Below are positions 19,289 to 28,101 of a stretch of 64,000 nt of DNA, one piece after another; the stretch's first letter is position 1, and each line of letters begins with the position of its first letter. A program made the position numbers and the translations under genes. A model generated the notes under the pieces. That model was given only the letters and a program-made list of their open reading frames with translations. It was not told where the DNA came from and made no database searches. This DNA comes from an uncultured Cytophagales bacterium (GTDB lineage Bacteria > Bacteroidota > Bacteroidia > Cytophagales > Cyclobacteriaceae): assembly GCA_913057175.1 (NCBI GenBank), contig CAJXNP010000015.1, forward strand, positions 146,121-210,120, in the 5' to 3' direction.

Positions 19289-19326
19289 GGCATTAGTGGT
19301 GGGCGCTTTCGCCTACCACCAATGCC
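19289..19326 (+). terminator. Hairpin after the sulfatase gene
   Basis: GGCATTAGTGGTGGGCG pairs with CGCCTACCACCAATGCC around CTTT with one wobble and one mismatch, a stem of 17 bp, 23 bp after the stop. The following T-run is weak (TTT), so termination is likely but imperfect. The rest of the gap to 19746 shows no gene I can support. Confidence 0.6.
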
Positions 19327-19746
19327 TTTCCAAAGCAGGGTGTATTCGCTAACTGCTTTGCGAACTATGTTGAATCAAAAAACAATTACTATCTCAGGGA
19401 CAAGGTTAAAATGAATTAGGGGTTTTTGCAGGGTAAACGTAGTCGTGTTATACCGAAAACCGAGTAAAAGGCTGATATGAACACCCAGGAGAAACGGTAA
19501 GAAATCCCAAGTATGGATCAATAGATGATTGCATTGGCCTTGGGACGATTTATTGCAATACGTTCCTGAAGCCACCTTGTGAACCAAACCATCATGGGAA
19601 ACATTCAACGGACTGTATTTGTCCAGTTTGCATCACATAGTATAGAGTCCGGCGAAATCACGCTGTGCAGATTCGATTGAAACTAAACATGGTCTATTGC
19701 CAGCGAAACCACATTACGTACTTACCATAATTCAACATAAGAAATT

Positions 19747-20499
19747 ATGATCATTGGAATTGTCACCGCATTTGCCCTACTAATTATGGCGTTTAAAGGA
19801 CCTCAGGCAGATTTGCTCATCATGCACGGTGAAAAACATGTTAAAAAGGAGGTAAAGGACAAAACCAGGAGAGACAACATCCTTTCCGAATATAAAAACA
19901 TCAAACAGTTAAAGAAAAACTACACAAAAGCCAACAAAGTAAGCACGAAGCAACTGGCTGCCCTGATCAGCGACTATGGCACTGATAGAAACACCTTTGA
20001 CGACTTCTTTGAAAAACTCGAAGAGGAAGAAAGGAAAATCAATGAACAGTTTTTCACACACCGAATCAATATTCAACAAGGCTTTGAGCAGGCAGAATGG
20101 GACAAGGTGATGGATGACATCAGGAAAGCGGTGTCAAAAGACGAAAAGGCTTCCGAGAAAATATTTGCGGCCTTCGACAAACACATGGCGAAGATGAAGG
20201 CGAGCGTTTCGAGTGCATTCGACGACAGCGCCGATAAAAAGAAAGCTGAAGCAGCAGTGGATAAATTCATCGCTAGCGCCCGGAAGGCGGGCAAAGCAAT
20301 TGTGGAATCTTCCCCGGAAGAAAAGGCAGTGCTTCAGAAAAGAGAAGCAACTAGAGCAGAGCTGGAGGAAATTGGTGATAGGGTTATTGGCGATTGGAAA
20401 GAATTATTACATGCCTTTGCTGACCTGAATGGCGAGTTGAACGAAATCGCCACGGAAGAACAATGGAAGTCCATCGCAAAGGCATTAAAAAAATTATAA
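19747..20499 (+). CDS. Membrane-anchored coiled-coil protein
   Basis: This 250-residue protein has one N-terminal hydrophobic helix (residues 1-17, MIIGIVTAFALLIMAFK) and a long, highly charged helical body (EEEERKINEQFF; KKKAEAAVDKFIASARKAGK; KREATRAELEEIGDRVIGD). No enzymatic motif is visible. The helix could be a signal anchor placing the body in the periplasm, or a signal peptide. It is followed 53 bp downstream by corA and then by a DUF2490 gene, so the three probably form one transcript. It may be an accessory of the transporter; function not known. Confidence 0.75.
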   Translation: MIIGIVTAFALLIMAFKGPQADLLIMHGEKHVKKEVKDKTRRDNILSEYKNIKQLKKNYTKANKVSTKQLAALISDYGTDRNTFDDFFEKLEEEERKINEQFFTHRINIQQGFEQAEWDKVMDDIRKAVSKDEKASEKIFAAFDKHMAKMKASVSSAFDDSADKKKAEAAVDKFIASARKAGKAIVESSPEEKAVLQKREATRAELEEIGDRVIGDWKELLHAFADLNGELNEIATEEQWKSIAKALKKL

Positions 20500-20552
20500 G
20501 ATGGAACAAAGGAGGAAAACCCGCAAAGAGCTTCTTGTATAAAATTGAGGCT

Positions 20553-21503
20553 ATGGCCATAAGGATTTTTGAAATATCAGACAAGGTACACGAATGGGAT
20601 CGGGATAAGTTGGAGCTCAACGAGACCGATGCTGATAAGCTGTACCTCGTCGATATTACTACTACCAGCAGAAGCGAAGTCATCCAAATTCTGGAAATGT
20701 ACCCGATCCACGAAGAAATTCTCGAAGATCTCCAGACGCCCCAGGAGAACCTCCGGTTTCAGGTGATCAGGAACCAGACCTATGGCGAGTTGGCTTTTTT
20801 TAATGAGAAGAGTGAAAGCCCCCTGGCCTACCTGGGTGTCATTGGCATGGACAATTTTCTTTTTCTGATCCACGAAACACACAACAACATCTCGAAGGAT
20901 GTGTTAAAGGGTGTTAGTGAATCCGTTGAGGTTAGAAATTCAGGCATCAATTTGGAGTTTATACTCTATGTTGTTGTGCTTGAGATGCTAACCTACTATG
21001 GTCAGCTTATCATAAAATACAAGAGTCAGATCGAAGGTATTACCCTCGACCCCGATGAATTTGATCCAAAAATCTTTATGATCAAACGAAAGCACCTGGA
21101 GAGTTTTTCAAGCGTGTTTGAAAAAATGTATTTCACGCTCAATTTTCCTCCGGGCAACGACCTCGCTAAAAGCGATAATTCGTATTCGGTTTATTTTAAC
21201 GACCTGCTCAAAACGCTGGAAACACTTCAGCGCTCCCTGGACAGAACAGAAGCGCAGCTTGACTCCGTGTACGAGCATCACCAATTGCTCATTCAGGACA
21301 AAACAAACAAGCGCATAAACCTGCTGACCATCATTCAGGTGATCTTTATTCCCATGACACTACTGACGGGTATTTACGGCATGAATTTCAAAAACATGCC
21401 AGAGCTAAACTCTCAGAATGGGTACTTTATTGTCCTGGGAGCAATTCTGGCCATGGGCACGGGTAGCCTGTTGGTACTAAAAATAAGAGGCTGGTTTGAT
21501 TAG
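20553..21503 (+). CDS. corA: CorA-family divalent cation transporter
   Basis: This protein of about 316 residues is a CorA-type channel for Mg2+ or related divalent cations. The soluble N-terminal funnel domain (about 1-240) includes YPIHEEILEDLQTPQENLRF and the long helix HLESFSSVFEKMYFTLNF. Two C-terminal membrane helices follow: INLLTIIQVIFIPMTLLTGI, carrying the signature loop YGMNF, and FIVLGAILAMGTGSLLVLKI. The GMN motif is intact; the usual following acidic MPE is present as NMPEL. I chose ATG 20553 because the upstream Met at 20463 lies inside the preceding gene and adds an unrelated basic stretch. It precedes the DUF2490 gene by 8 bp. Confidence 0.9.
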   Translation: MAIRIFEISDKVHEWDRDKLELNETDADKLYLVDITTTSRSEVIQILEMYPIHEEILEDLQTPQENLRFQVIRNQTYGELAFFNEKSESPLAYLGVIGMDNFLFLIHETHNNISKDVLKGVSESVEVRNSGINLEFILYVVVLEMLTYYGQLIIKYKSQIEGITLDPDEFDPKIFMIKRKHLESFSSVFEKMYFTLNFPPGNDLAKSDNSYSVYFNDLLKTLETLQRSLDRTEAQLDSVYEHHQLLIQDKTNKRINLLTIIQVIFIPMTLLTGIYGMNFKNMPELNSQNGYFIVLGAILAMGTGSLLVLKIRGWFD

Positions 21504-21511
21504 TATTGATT

Positions 21512-22300
21512 ATGAAAGGAAACCAACCATGTGGAATAAACTATTACAAGGAGTGGCTTTCGAAGACGCAAAAAAAGTATCTGATAATCTGCTTATTGAT
21601 GAGTCCGGCTTTTAACACCCTGTTCGCCCAGGAAAGTACAAAAACTACCCAGCAATTGTGGCTGGACTACAACCAAAAATGGCAGTTGTCTGACCGGATG
21701 TCAATTGGTGGCCCGATTGGCATCAAATCAATTTCCACTCATGCATGGAACAGGTATTACGTTAGTCCGCAAATTGCCTATAAAGTTCCTAAAATGATGC
21801 TCAAGGATTTGAAATACAGTGAGGAATTACGTGGCGGGGTTGAATTCTACTACAATCAAAATACCGATGGACCGGATGTGTTAGAGATCACTCCCTTCCA
21901 GGGCTATGCCCTTACCTGGCCGAATCGGGAACGCCTTGATATCCGGCATTATGTGGAATTACAGGAGCGGTTTCAGTTGGAAACCGACAACTGGCACAAC
22001 AAGTTTGGCCTGAAATTAAGCTATGAAGTCTCGTGTACCTTTAAGTTTCAAGGGGACGTGTGGCAATATGGCAAAGGATTCTATATGCCGGTAAGCTTGA
22101 AATTTTACTGGAACCTCATCGATGCGGTAGTATTCAACAATGTATTCAGGATTACTCCTGGTCTCGGTTATCAGTTTAATCATGAATGGAAAGCGGCATT
22201 TCTTCTAGGATACAATCGAACCAGGAATGGCGTAGGAGATCAATTTAAGACAAACGATATCATCTACAGGTTCCGGGTCTATCGCACTTTCGGAAAGTAA
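21512..22300 (+). CDS. DUF2490 outer-membrane protein
   Basis: This protein of about 262 residues starts at ATG 21512, 8 bp after corA, so translational coupling is likely. A signal segment lies at about 20-40 (KYLIICLLMSPAFNTLFAQ). The mature part fits DUF2490, a family of predicted outer-membrane barrels: QQLWLDYNQKWQLSDRMSIG, FNHEWKAAFLLGYNRTRNG and a final strand, IIYRFRVYRTFGK. The aromatic-rich strands and terminal Phe/aromatic residues support a barrel. Function of the family is unknown. A related DUF2490 gene is at 22791, so two copies sit in this locus. Confidence 0.85.
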   Translation: MKGNQPCGINYYKEWLSKTQKKYLIICLLMSPAFNTLFAQESTKTTQQLWLDYNQKWQLSDRMSIGGPIGIKSISTHAWNRYYVSPQIAYKVPKMMLKDLKYSEELRGGVEFYYNQNTDGPDVLEITPFQGYALTWPNRERLDIRHYVELQERFQLETDNWHNKFGLKLSYEVSCTFKFQGDVWQYGKGFYMPVSLKFYWNLIDAVVFNNVFRITPGLGYQFNHEWKAAFLLGYNRTRNGVGDQFKTNDIIYRFRVYRTFGK

Positions 22301-22372
22301 GGTCAGATAAATGATATAACATTGAAACAAGTGAACACCAAAAATAAAACCGTTCAAAAAAATTAAAAGTTA

Positions 22373-22519
22373 GTGTCAAGCATTATTAAATTATTTATAA
22401 CCCACTTTCGATGGATCATATTCTTGTTTGAAATTGTTCCTTTCGTCATAGGATTTGCTGCAGTTCAAGCGCTGATCCGGGTCATCAGGCTAATATCCAA
22501 TAACAAGGAATGTAAATAG
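22373..22519 (+). CDS. Possible small membrane protein (48 residues)
   Basis: A GTG-initiated ORF of 48 codons encodes a basic-hydrophobic peptide: SSIIKLFITHFRWIIFLFEI followed by VPFVIGFAAVQALIRVIRLI and a short SNNKECK tail. It could span the membrane once or twice. The start is uncertain and no homologue comes to mind. It lies in the 490-bp gap between the DUF2490 gene and promoter P2 on the same strand. It may be chance, but its composition is strongly membrane-like. Confidence 0.3.
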   Translation: MSSIIKLFITHFRWIIFLFEIVPFVIGFAAVQALIRVIRLISNNKECK

Positions 22520-22598
22520 AGCATCGGTTTTAGGGTGCATATTTTATCCACTTGCAATAATTATCAAGCCTAAATCAATTTTGGTTACCAACCATTTA

Positions 22599-22652
22599 AC
22601 CGTTAAGTAACCGTTTTTAACTTACTTAATTACCTCGAGGCATATATCTTCA
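22599..22652 (+). promoter_or_regulatory. Regulon promoter P2
   Basis: ACCGTTAAGTAACCGT (22599-22614, one base off the perfect palindrome) is followed by ACTTA (22620-22624) and TATCTTCA starting at 22645, the same 46-base spacing as P1. It lies about 140 bp before the ATG at 22791. Confidence 0.8.
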
Positions 22653-22790
22653 TCTTATCAAAATGAGGCCTGCTGAATCATGAATAGCTCATATGTTCCA
22701 TCACCACGTGATCCACAGCAAATGTTGCATTACTTTGTGCAAAGGGTGGCCAGGTCAGGTGGTCATGTGAATTTGAAGTGATTAAAATCA

Positions 22791-23546
22791 ATGATGATAA
22801 CAAGAATAGTTTTTAGCGTTCTTTGCCTGGCTCTTGTTTTTTCATCGTCACTTGTTTTCGGTCAGTTAGCCCGTAAAACACAGGAAGTATGGCCATCCAT
22901 TGATGTTTATTACAGGATAAATGAAAAATTCAGATTATACACAACAGCTGGTGGCACAAAAAAAGATTCATCAAACTACACGGATGGATCCCTGGGTGTT
23001 TTTCTTGATTTTTTTAGCTTTCCCGTTCTGGCAAAAAGACGTGAAGCCCACCTTGAAGAGCTTCCTGGCAAGTACTTCAGGCTTCGTACCGGATACCAAT
23101 ACACTGCTACGCCGCCCAATTCCGAAGACCCATTTCAGGAAAGCCTGTTTGTGGCTCAGGCGGATTGGAGGTATTCATTACCTTATTCTGTATTATTTAC
23201 TTTTAAGAATCGGTTTGATTTTCGCTTTAAAGGCGACGACTTCAGCACGAGATATCGTCCCAGGATACACCTTGAAAAAGATCTGCATACGGATTACCTT
23301 TTTTTTACCGCATCCTGCTTTTTGGAATACTATGCGAATTTCGGCCAGAGTGACCTTAACCGTTTTCGTTTTCAATTGGGATTGGAATTTAAAGTAACCA
23401 AACATATCAACTATGAAACGTACTGGAACCACCAGTTTGACCATCAGCCATCCATTGATGCAGTGGATGCATTTGGCATGTCCCTTAAATTCTATCTGAT
23501 GAGCAAAAACATGAAATCAGCCCTTGAAAAAGGCCAGTCCAAATAG
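22791..23546 (+). CDS. DUF2490 outer-membrane protein
   Basis: This 251-residue protein has a signal peptide (MMITRIVFSVLCLALVFSSSLVFG) and DUF2490-type barrel strands: KTQEVWPSIDVYYRINEKFR, YFRLRTGYQYTATPP, WRYSLPYSVLFTFKNRFDFRF, NRFRFQLGLEFKVTKHINYE and TYWNHQFDHQPS near the end. It is the first gene after promoter P2 and probably leads an operon with the SphA-like channel (31 bp downstream) and the Omp85-like barrel. It is related to the DUF2490 protein at 21512, though not strikingly close. The predicted location is the outer membrane; ligand unknown. Confidence 0.85.
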   Translation: MMITRIVFSVLCLALVFSSSLVFGQLARKTQEVWPSIDVYYRINEKFRLYTTAGGTKKDSSNYTDGSLGVFLDFFSFPVLAKRREAHLEELPGKYFRLRTGYQYTATPPNSEDPFQESLFVAQADWRYSLPYSVLFTFKNRFDFRFKGDDFSTRYRPRIHLEKDLHTDYLFFTASCFLEYYANFGQSDLNRFRFQLGLEFKVTKHINYETYWNHQFDHQPSIDAVDAFGMSLKFYLMSKNMKSALEKGQSK

Positions 23547-23577
23547 TTTTGAAATAAATCAATCAAATACCAATAAC

Positions 23578-24636
23578 ATGAAAAACATGAGACCTTTAAA
23601 CAAAAAAACAATGCGCCTGGCGTTAGTTACAGTGATTTTTGTATTGGGAATCAATGTAAGTTTTGCCCAACAGGTGTCCCCTTTGCAGACAGGCCATTAC
23701 CTGCCAGGATTTTCTAACATCCGTGATATGGCGCAACCTCCTCCGGGTTTGTTTGTGCTTTGGTATAACTACTATGCCACCTCCAACTCCTATTATGACC
23801 GGAATGGGGACAAGCGGTCTTCTATTCCACTGAGCGAATTTGACCCAAATTTACCCGATTTAAATATTGACATTGACCTTACGGGGTTTGCTTCCTGCCC
23901 GGCCATATTTTGGGCCGCCAATAAAAAGATCCTGGGTGGGGCACGGTTCATGGCAGGAGTTGTACCGATATATATGTCAGCTGATGCTTCCATCATCACA
24001 GAAGCACGTGGAGGAGTAATAGACACTGTTTTTACCAATCAGGTTTCGGGCAAACTTTCAGGCTTTACGGATATCTACATAAGTCCGGTCACCCTTGCAT
24101 GGGGGTGGGAATCCTTTGATTTTACCTTTGCCTATGGAATGACACCCCCCACCGGGAGATATGAAACGGGGGCTGATGACAATTTGGGGTTGGGTTTTTG
24201 GACCAATCAATTTCAGGGTTTTGGGTACTACTACCCTGTACCTGACAAGTCTACTGCCTTGATGATGGGCATTACCTACGAAATAAACGGCAAGATCAAA
24301 GACGAAGATTTCAAACCAGGCAACCGGTTATCCCTGGAGTATGGAATTAGCCAATATTTGTCGGAGCGACTGGAGGTAGGTATCCAGGGAGGGCATAACT
24401 GGCAGGTGTCCGACGATACAGGTGAGGATATTTTTTGGGACCCCTCTATTCACGACAAAAAGAGCACGCTGAATTTCACCGGAGGGTATTGGGTTTGGAA
24501 AGAAAAAATGCAGCTTAATTTTAAATACGGTTTTGACTATGGTATGGTACAACGATTTAAAAACCATGCCTTCATGCTAAACCTAACGTTTGTGACAAAT
24601 GCCCTGGCAGGAAAACAAAATACCCCTCAGGAATAG
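23578..24636 (+). CDS. SphA/MetA-type outer-membrane channel
   Basis: This protein of about 352 residues is a predicted outer-membrane channel of the SphA/Phenol_MetA_deg type. Members sit in catabolic loci and are thought to admit hydrophobic or aromatic substrates. Supporting features are the signal peptide (TMRLALVTVIFVLGINVSFA), the opening HYLPGFSNIRDMAQPPPGLF typical of the family, the loop AYGMTPPTGRYETGADDNLG, and LSLEYGISQYLSERLEVGIQ, ending in barrel strands (HAFMLNLTFV). I start at ATG 23578; the TTG 54 bp earlier lies inside the previous gene. Gap to the next gene is 24 bp. Its presence with sulfatases suggests an amphipathic sulfated substrate, which is inference. Confidence 0.85.
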   Translation: MKNMRPLNKKTMRLALVTVIFVLGINVSFAQQVSPLQTGHYLPGFSNIRDMAQPPPGLFVLWYNYYATSNSYYDRNGDKRSSIPLSEFDPNLPDLNIDIDLTGFASCPAIFWAANKKILGGARFMAGVVPIYMSADASIITEARGGVIDTVFTNQVSGKLSGFTDIYISPVTLAWGWESFDFTFAYGMTPPTGRYETGADDNLGLGFWTNQFQGFGYYYPVPDKSTALMMGITYEINGKIKDEDFKPGNRLSLEYGISQYLSERLEVGIQGGHNWQVSDDTGEDIFWDPSIHDKKSTLNFTGGYWVWKEKMQLNFKYGFDYGMVQRFKNHAFMLNLTFVTNALAGKQNTPQE

Positions 24637-24660
24637 TAAATATATTAACTTAAAAATACT

Positions 24661-25818
24661 ATGCGCTCATTTTTAACATTATTGGTGTTTATGGTTTTTG
24701 CTTCTGGAGTTTATGGTCAAAAAATAGACGTTGTAGATTCGATAAGCGACAATGTCATCAATTCCATTTACCAGGATGAACCGGAACATGTTTCAAAAGA
24801 GGCAACGGATAGCACCAGGCGTTCCTCATTTAACGGTTATCCCTATGCATTTTATTCTCCTGAGTCAAAGCTGGCATTTGGCGCTGGAGGGATTTTTATA
24901 TTTTACGGAGACAAAAGTGAGGATTTACGGCCTTCTAAAATCGGTTTCGGAGGATGGTTCTCAACCAATAAACAGTATAAGCTAAGTGTTAATCCCAGTC
25001 TCTACTTCATGGAAAACAAGCTCCACATCGAAGCCCCCACATCTTTTGGCTATTTCATCAACAAGTATTGGGGGATTGGGGATAGTGCTCCGGAATATGA
25101 TAGTGCCCAATATGCCGTTTCAACATTTGCCACTACCATTAAAGTACAGGTGCCGCCCTGGTTGTTTGCAGCCGATCTTACGGGGTTGATTTTTGATTAT
25201 GACAATACCGATATCGATGACATAATGGGTAATGAATTTTTGGATAACGACACACTTCCCGGCAGCAAAGGCGCTAAGCTAATCGGCATTGGTACCGACC
25301 TGGTGTGGGATTCGCGTGATAATATATTCTTTCCCAACAGCGGGGGCTACCAGTATTTCAAAATCGTGTTCTATCCGGGGATAAGCGATTACACCTTTGC
25401 CCAGATGGAATTGGATGTAAGGGGTTTCCGTGCCATCAAACCCGACCATGTCTTCGCCTTTAATTTCTATGTTCAGTCCACGATTGGCGAAACACCCTTC
25501 TATAAACTTCCATCATTAGGCGGCGGAAGCAGGATGCGGGGATATTTTTACGGCCGATATCGGGACAATTTTTACGGAATGCTTCAGATGGAGTACCGGC
25601 AGTATTTCTGGAAAAGATTTGGATTCGTGGTTTTTGCAGGGGCCGGCAATGTTTCACATAATATTCTGGAGTATGATTTCGGAAACCTCAAGTATAGCTA
25701 CGGTGCCGGATTGCGATTTCTATTTAATGAGAAACAAAAAGTCAATTTGCGAATGGATCTTGGGTTCGGAAATGACGTGAATCGAGGCGTCTACTTTGGC
25801 ATTCAGGAGGCATTTTAG
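24661..25818 (+). CDS. Omp85/BamA-like barrel without POTRA domains
   Basis: This 385-residue protein has a signal peptide (FLTLLVFMVFASGVYG, cut before QKID) and a C-terminal Omp85-type 16-stranded barrel. The diagnostic motif GGGSRMRGYFYGRYRDN (about 290-306) is the L6-loop RGY signature, and VWDSRDNIFFPNSGGYQYF is the usual preceding strand pair. POTRA domains are absent: only about 60 residues precede the barrel. It is therefore likely a dedicated secretion or lipid-translocation barrel rather than BamA. It is third in the operon from promoter P2. The barrel at 26616 has the same plan, so two are encoded in tandem. Confidence 0.9.
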   Translation: MRSFLTLLVFMVFASGVYGQKIDVVDSISDNVINSIYQDEPEHVSKEATDSTRRSSFNGYPYAFYSPESKLAFGAGGIFIFYGDKSEDLRPSKIGFGGWFSTNKQYKLSVNPSLYFMENKLHIEAPTSFGYFINKYWGIGDSAPEYDSAQYAVSTFATTIKVQVPPWLFAADLTGLIFDYDNTDIDDIMGNEFLDNDTLPGSKGAKLIGIGTDLVWDSRDNIFFPNSGGYQYFKIVFYPGISDYTFAQMELDVRGFRAIKPDHVFAFNFYVQSTIGETPFYKLPSLGGGSRMRGYFYGRYRDNFYGMLQMEYRQYFWKRFGFVVFAGAGNVSHNILEYDFGNLKYSYGAGLRFLFNEKQKVNLRMDLGFGNDVNRGVYFGIQEAF

Positions 25819-26188
25819 AGTTTTTACTGTTTTCCCGTCTACAAGTAGGAATCCGTTTCTGAGTTATTCCCCCTTCGCCAAGGCTTCGCAGGATACAATG
25901 GTTATTTAGTTATTGAGGGAATGATTATTCAGAATTGAATTTTTCTATTCCGTTTCCGACTTCAGTCTTCCACCTCCCAGCCCATATATATCATCCCGAC
26001 TGCAAGAAGGGATCTGCCAATGTTGGATGTCATATGTAATTAAGATTCTGAAACGAAATCTCAAATTGGGAAACAAGCCTACCTTCTTTTACTATCACCT
26101 ACAGATTTCTCCCTTTCATAATCCGCAAAAAACGGAAAACATCCTGTCGAAATGTCAATGATAGGTCGCAATAAAACATGATTATTTC

Positions 26189-26267
26189 GCCCCGTTGGGG
26201 CTATGATTACGCGATTATAAATCACTCAGGGTTACGCCCTGAGCTATTGATTCCGCTCCGTTGGAGC
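26189..26267. repeat. Triple-hairpin intergenic element
   Basis: Three small hairpins in 79 bp: GCCCCGTTGGGGC (26189-26201), CTCAGGG-TTACG-CCCTGAG (26225-26243) and GCTCCGTTGGAGC (26255-26267). Such strings of short GTT-loop hairpins occur as dispersed repeats in Bacteroidota. The 25819-26615 gap holds no credible gene; a second hairpin lies at 26448-26494. Confidence 0.6.
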
Positions 26268-26447
26268 TAATAAAGTTCAATTGTATCAGACTACATCAGT
26301 TTCCTTCGGCTAACTCTTAAGGTGATGGAAATGAAATGAGAATATGAAAAGCAAGGTCCACGTCAATCATTGATAACACATTTACCTGTAAAACATGCTA
26401 ATGTTAAAATAAAACATCCATGAATTAAGGGAATTCACCCGCAGGCA

Positions 26448-26494
26448 TGAAAGTCGTCTGACCACTTAGAGTGGTCGGACGGCTGGACTTTCAG
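26448..26494. repeat. Long imperfect hairpin upstream of 26616
   Basis: The centre GACCACT-TAG-AGTGGTC (26460-26476) is a perfect 7-bp inverted repeat. It extends with mismatches to AAAGTC on the left and GACTTT on the right, giving a stem over 20 bp. It lies about 140 bp before the ATG of the Omp85-like gene, so it could be an operator or a terminator; no U-run is evident. Confidence 0.5.
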
Positions 26495-26615
26495 AAAAAA
26501 AAGGTAATATAGCAGAACATTCTCTATTCTCAGAAAGCCTTGATTCATGAATAAATAGAACTTCCAAAAGTCCAATGGTGAAAAATAATATAAATTTTCT
26601 ATGCGGTAATTTGGC

Positions 26616-27896
26616 ATGACTATGAAACACCTTTACCTGATTTTAGTTGTGTTTCCCTCCTTTCTTGCCTTCTCGCAAAAACCCATACCGGATGAAAGTG
26701 ATACTACCTGCGAACAAAAAGATCTTGCGGATGTCATTCGATCCGCATTGAACAAACCACCAAAACCGGATTCTGACAATGCCGGATCCATCCTTCTGGT
26801 ACCCATTATCGGATCAAATCCTGCTACGGGTTTCATGATTGGTATTGGGGGTCAATACGCATTTAGACGACCAGGTGAAGATACAAGGTACTCGATGCTG
26901 TCAGGTAGTGTACAGTACACAACCAAAAACCAGCAGATCTATCTCCTGAAGAACAATATATACACCAAAAATAATAACATCTTCCTCTCCGGCGATTGGC
27001 GATACATGGTCTATTCCCAATCCACCTATGGCCTGGGTACCAATGCTCCGGAAGGTGGTATTCTTGATTACCAGATTGGATTAGGCGGGAATGAAACTTC
27101 CGATGATTCCCTGGCTCAACCGTTAAACTTTAATTTTTTGCGCTTTTACCAAACAGTCTCATTCAGGATCAAAAAAACGTTCTATCTGGGCATCGGGTAC
27201 TACCTGGATGCCTATTCTAACATTGAGGATGAAAGACTGCACCTCGAACCCGGCGATACCCTCATTACAAGTCATTATGCATACAATAAATATTATGGTT
27301 TTAGTGAAGAAAAATATCATACATCGTCTATTGGTGTCAACCTGATATCCGATACGAGGGACAACATGCTCAATCCGTATACAGGACATTTTGCCATGGT
27401 CAGCTGGAACGGCAACCTGGGATTTCTTGGAAATGATCGATATTCCCAATTCTTTTCCTTTGAATGGAGGAGCTTTCATTCCCTGTCAAAAAGAAACCCC
27501 AGACATTTGATGGCATTTTGGGTGATGGGTAACTTCATGCCGGAAGGTGAATTGCCCTACCTTATCCTCCCTGCGACTGCTTACGACCAACGGAGCAGAA
27601 GCGGCAGGGGCTACACGCAGGGACGATTTCGTGGAAACCAGCTGGTTTATGGAGAGGCGGAATATCGATTCCCCATTTCCCAATGTGGAGGCTTATGGGG
27701 TGGAGTGCTGTTTGTAAACGCTACCTCAGCGAATAGTCCGATAGCTTCCCTGGGATTATTTGAATCCATTAAACTTGGGTATGGGGCGGGATTCCGGTTG
27801 ATGGTAGATAAAAAATCGCGAACTAACCTGGCGATAGATTTTGGTTTTGGAGACAATTCTTTCGGCTTTTACCTGGCAGCTTCGGAGACTTTTTGA
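26616..27896 (+). CDS. Omp85/BamA-like barrel, second copy
   Basis: This 426-residue protein has a signal peptide (LYLILVVFPSFLAFSQ) and an Omp85-type barrel with no POTRA domains; it resembles the protein at 24661. Matching features are SDTRDNMLNPYTGHFAMVSW, the L6-like GRGYTQGRFRGNQLVYGEAE segment (about 330-349) and a final barrel strand, FGFYLAASETF. The N-terminal 60 residues include a Cys in SDTTCEQ that is not a lipobox. It appears monocistronic, with its own 800-bp upstream region. The pair could export or import a lipid-like substrate; I infer this only from the fold. Confidence 0.85.
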   Translation: MTMKHLYLILVVFPSFLAFSQKPIPDESDTTCEQKDLADVIRSALNKPPKPDSDNAGSILLVPIIGSNPATGFMIGIGGQYAFRRPGEDTRYSMLSGSVQYTTKNQQIYLLKNNIYTKNNNIFLSGDWRYMVYSQSTYGLGTNAPEGGILDYQIGLGGNETSDDSLAQPLNFNFLRFYQTVSFRIKKTFYLGIGYYLDAYSNIEDERLHLEPGDTLITSHYAYNKYYGFSEEKYHTSSIGVNLISDTRDNMLNPYTGHFAMVSWNGNLGFLGNDRYSQFFSFEWRSFHSLSKRNPRHLMAFWVMGNFMPEGELPYLILPATAYDQRSRSGRGYTQGRFRGNQLVYGEAEYRFPISQCGGLWGGVLFVNATSANSPIASLGLFESIKLGYGAGFRLMVDKKSRTNLAIDFGFGDNSFGFYLAASETF

Positions 27897-27945
27897 AATT
27901 GTTTACCAGGGGGCTGGACTTTATTTGGCCCATTGTGCTAAATTA

Positions 27946-27999
27946 ACTGTTAAGTAACGGTATTAAACTTATCAGAATAACAATATAAATTTACATTTA
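27946..27999 (+). promoter_or_regulatory. Regulon promoter P3
   Basis: ACTGTTAAGTAACGGT (27946-27961, one base off the perfect palindrome) is followed by ATTAAACTTA and TACATTTA at 27992, again 46 bases from the start. The flanking AAATTTACATTT is shared with P5. It precedes the ATG at 28102 by about 100 bp. Confidence 0.8.
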
Positions 28000-28101
28000 T
28001 GTAATAGTAGAAAAGGTGAACCTCCCTACAGCCAGTATGGCACATGACATTCACAATCTAAAAAGTAAACTACCAAGGTTAAACCCTTAAAACCTAATAT
28101 A

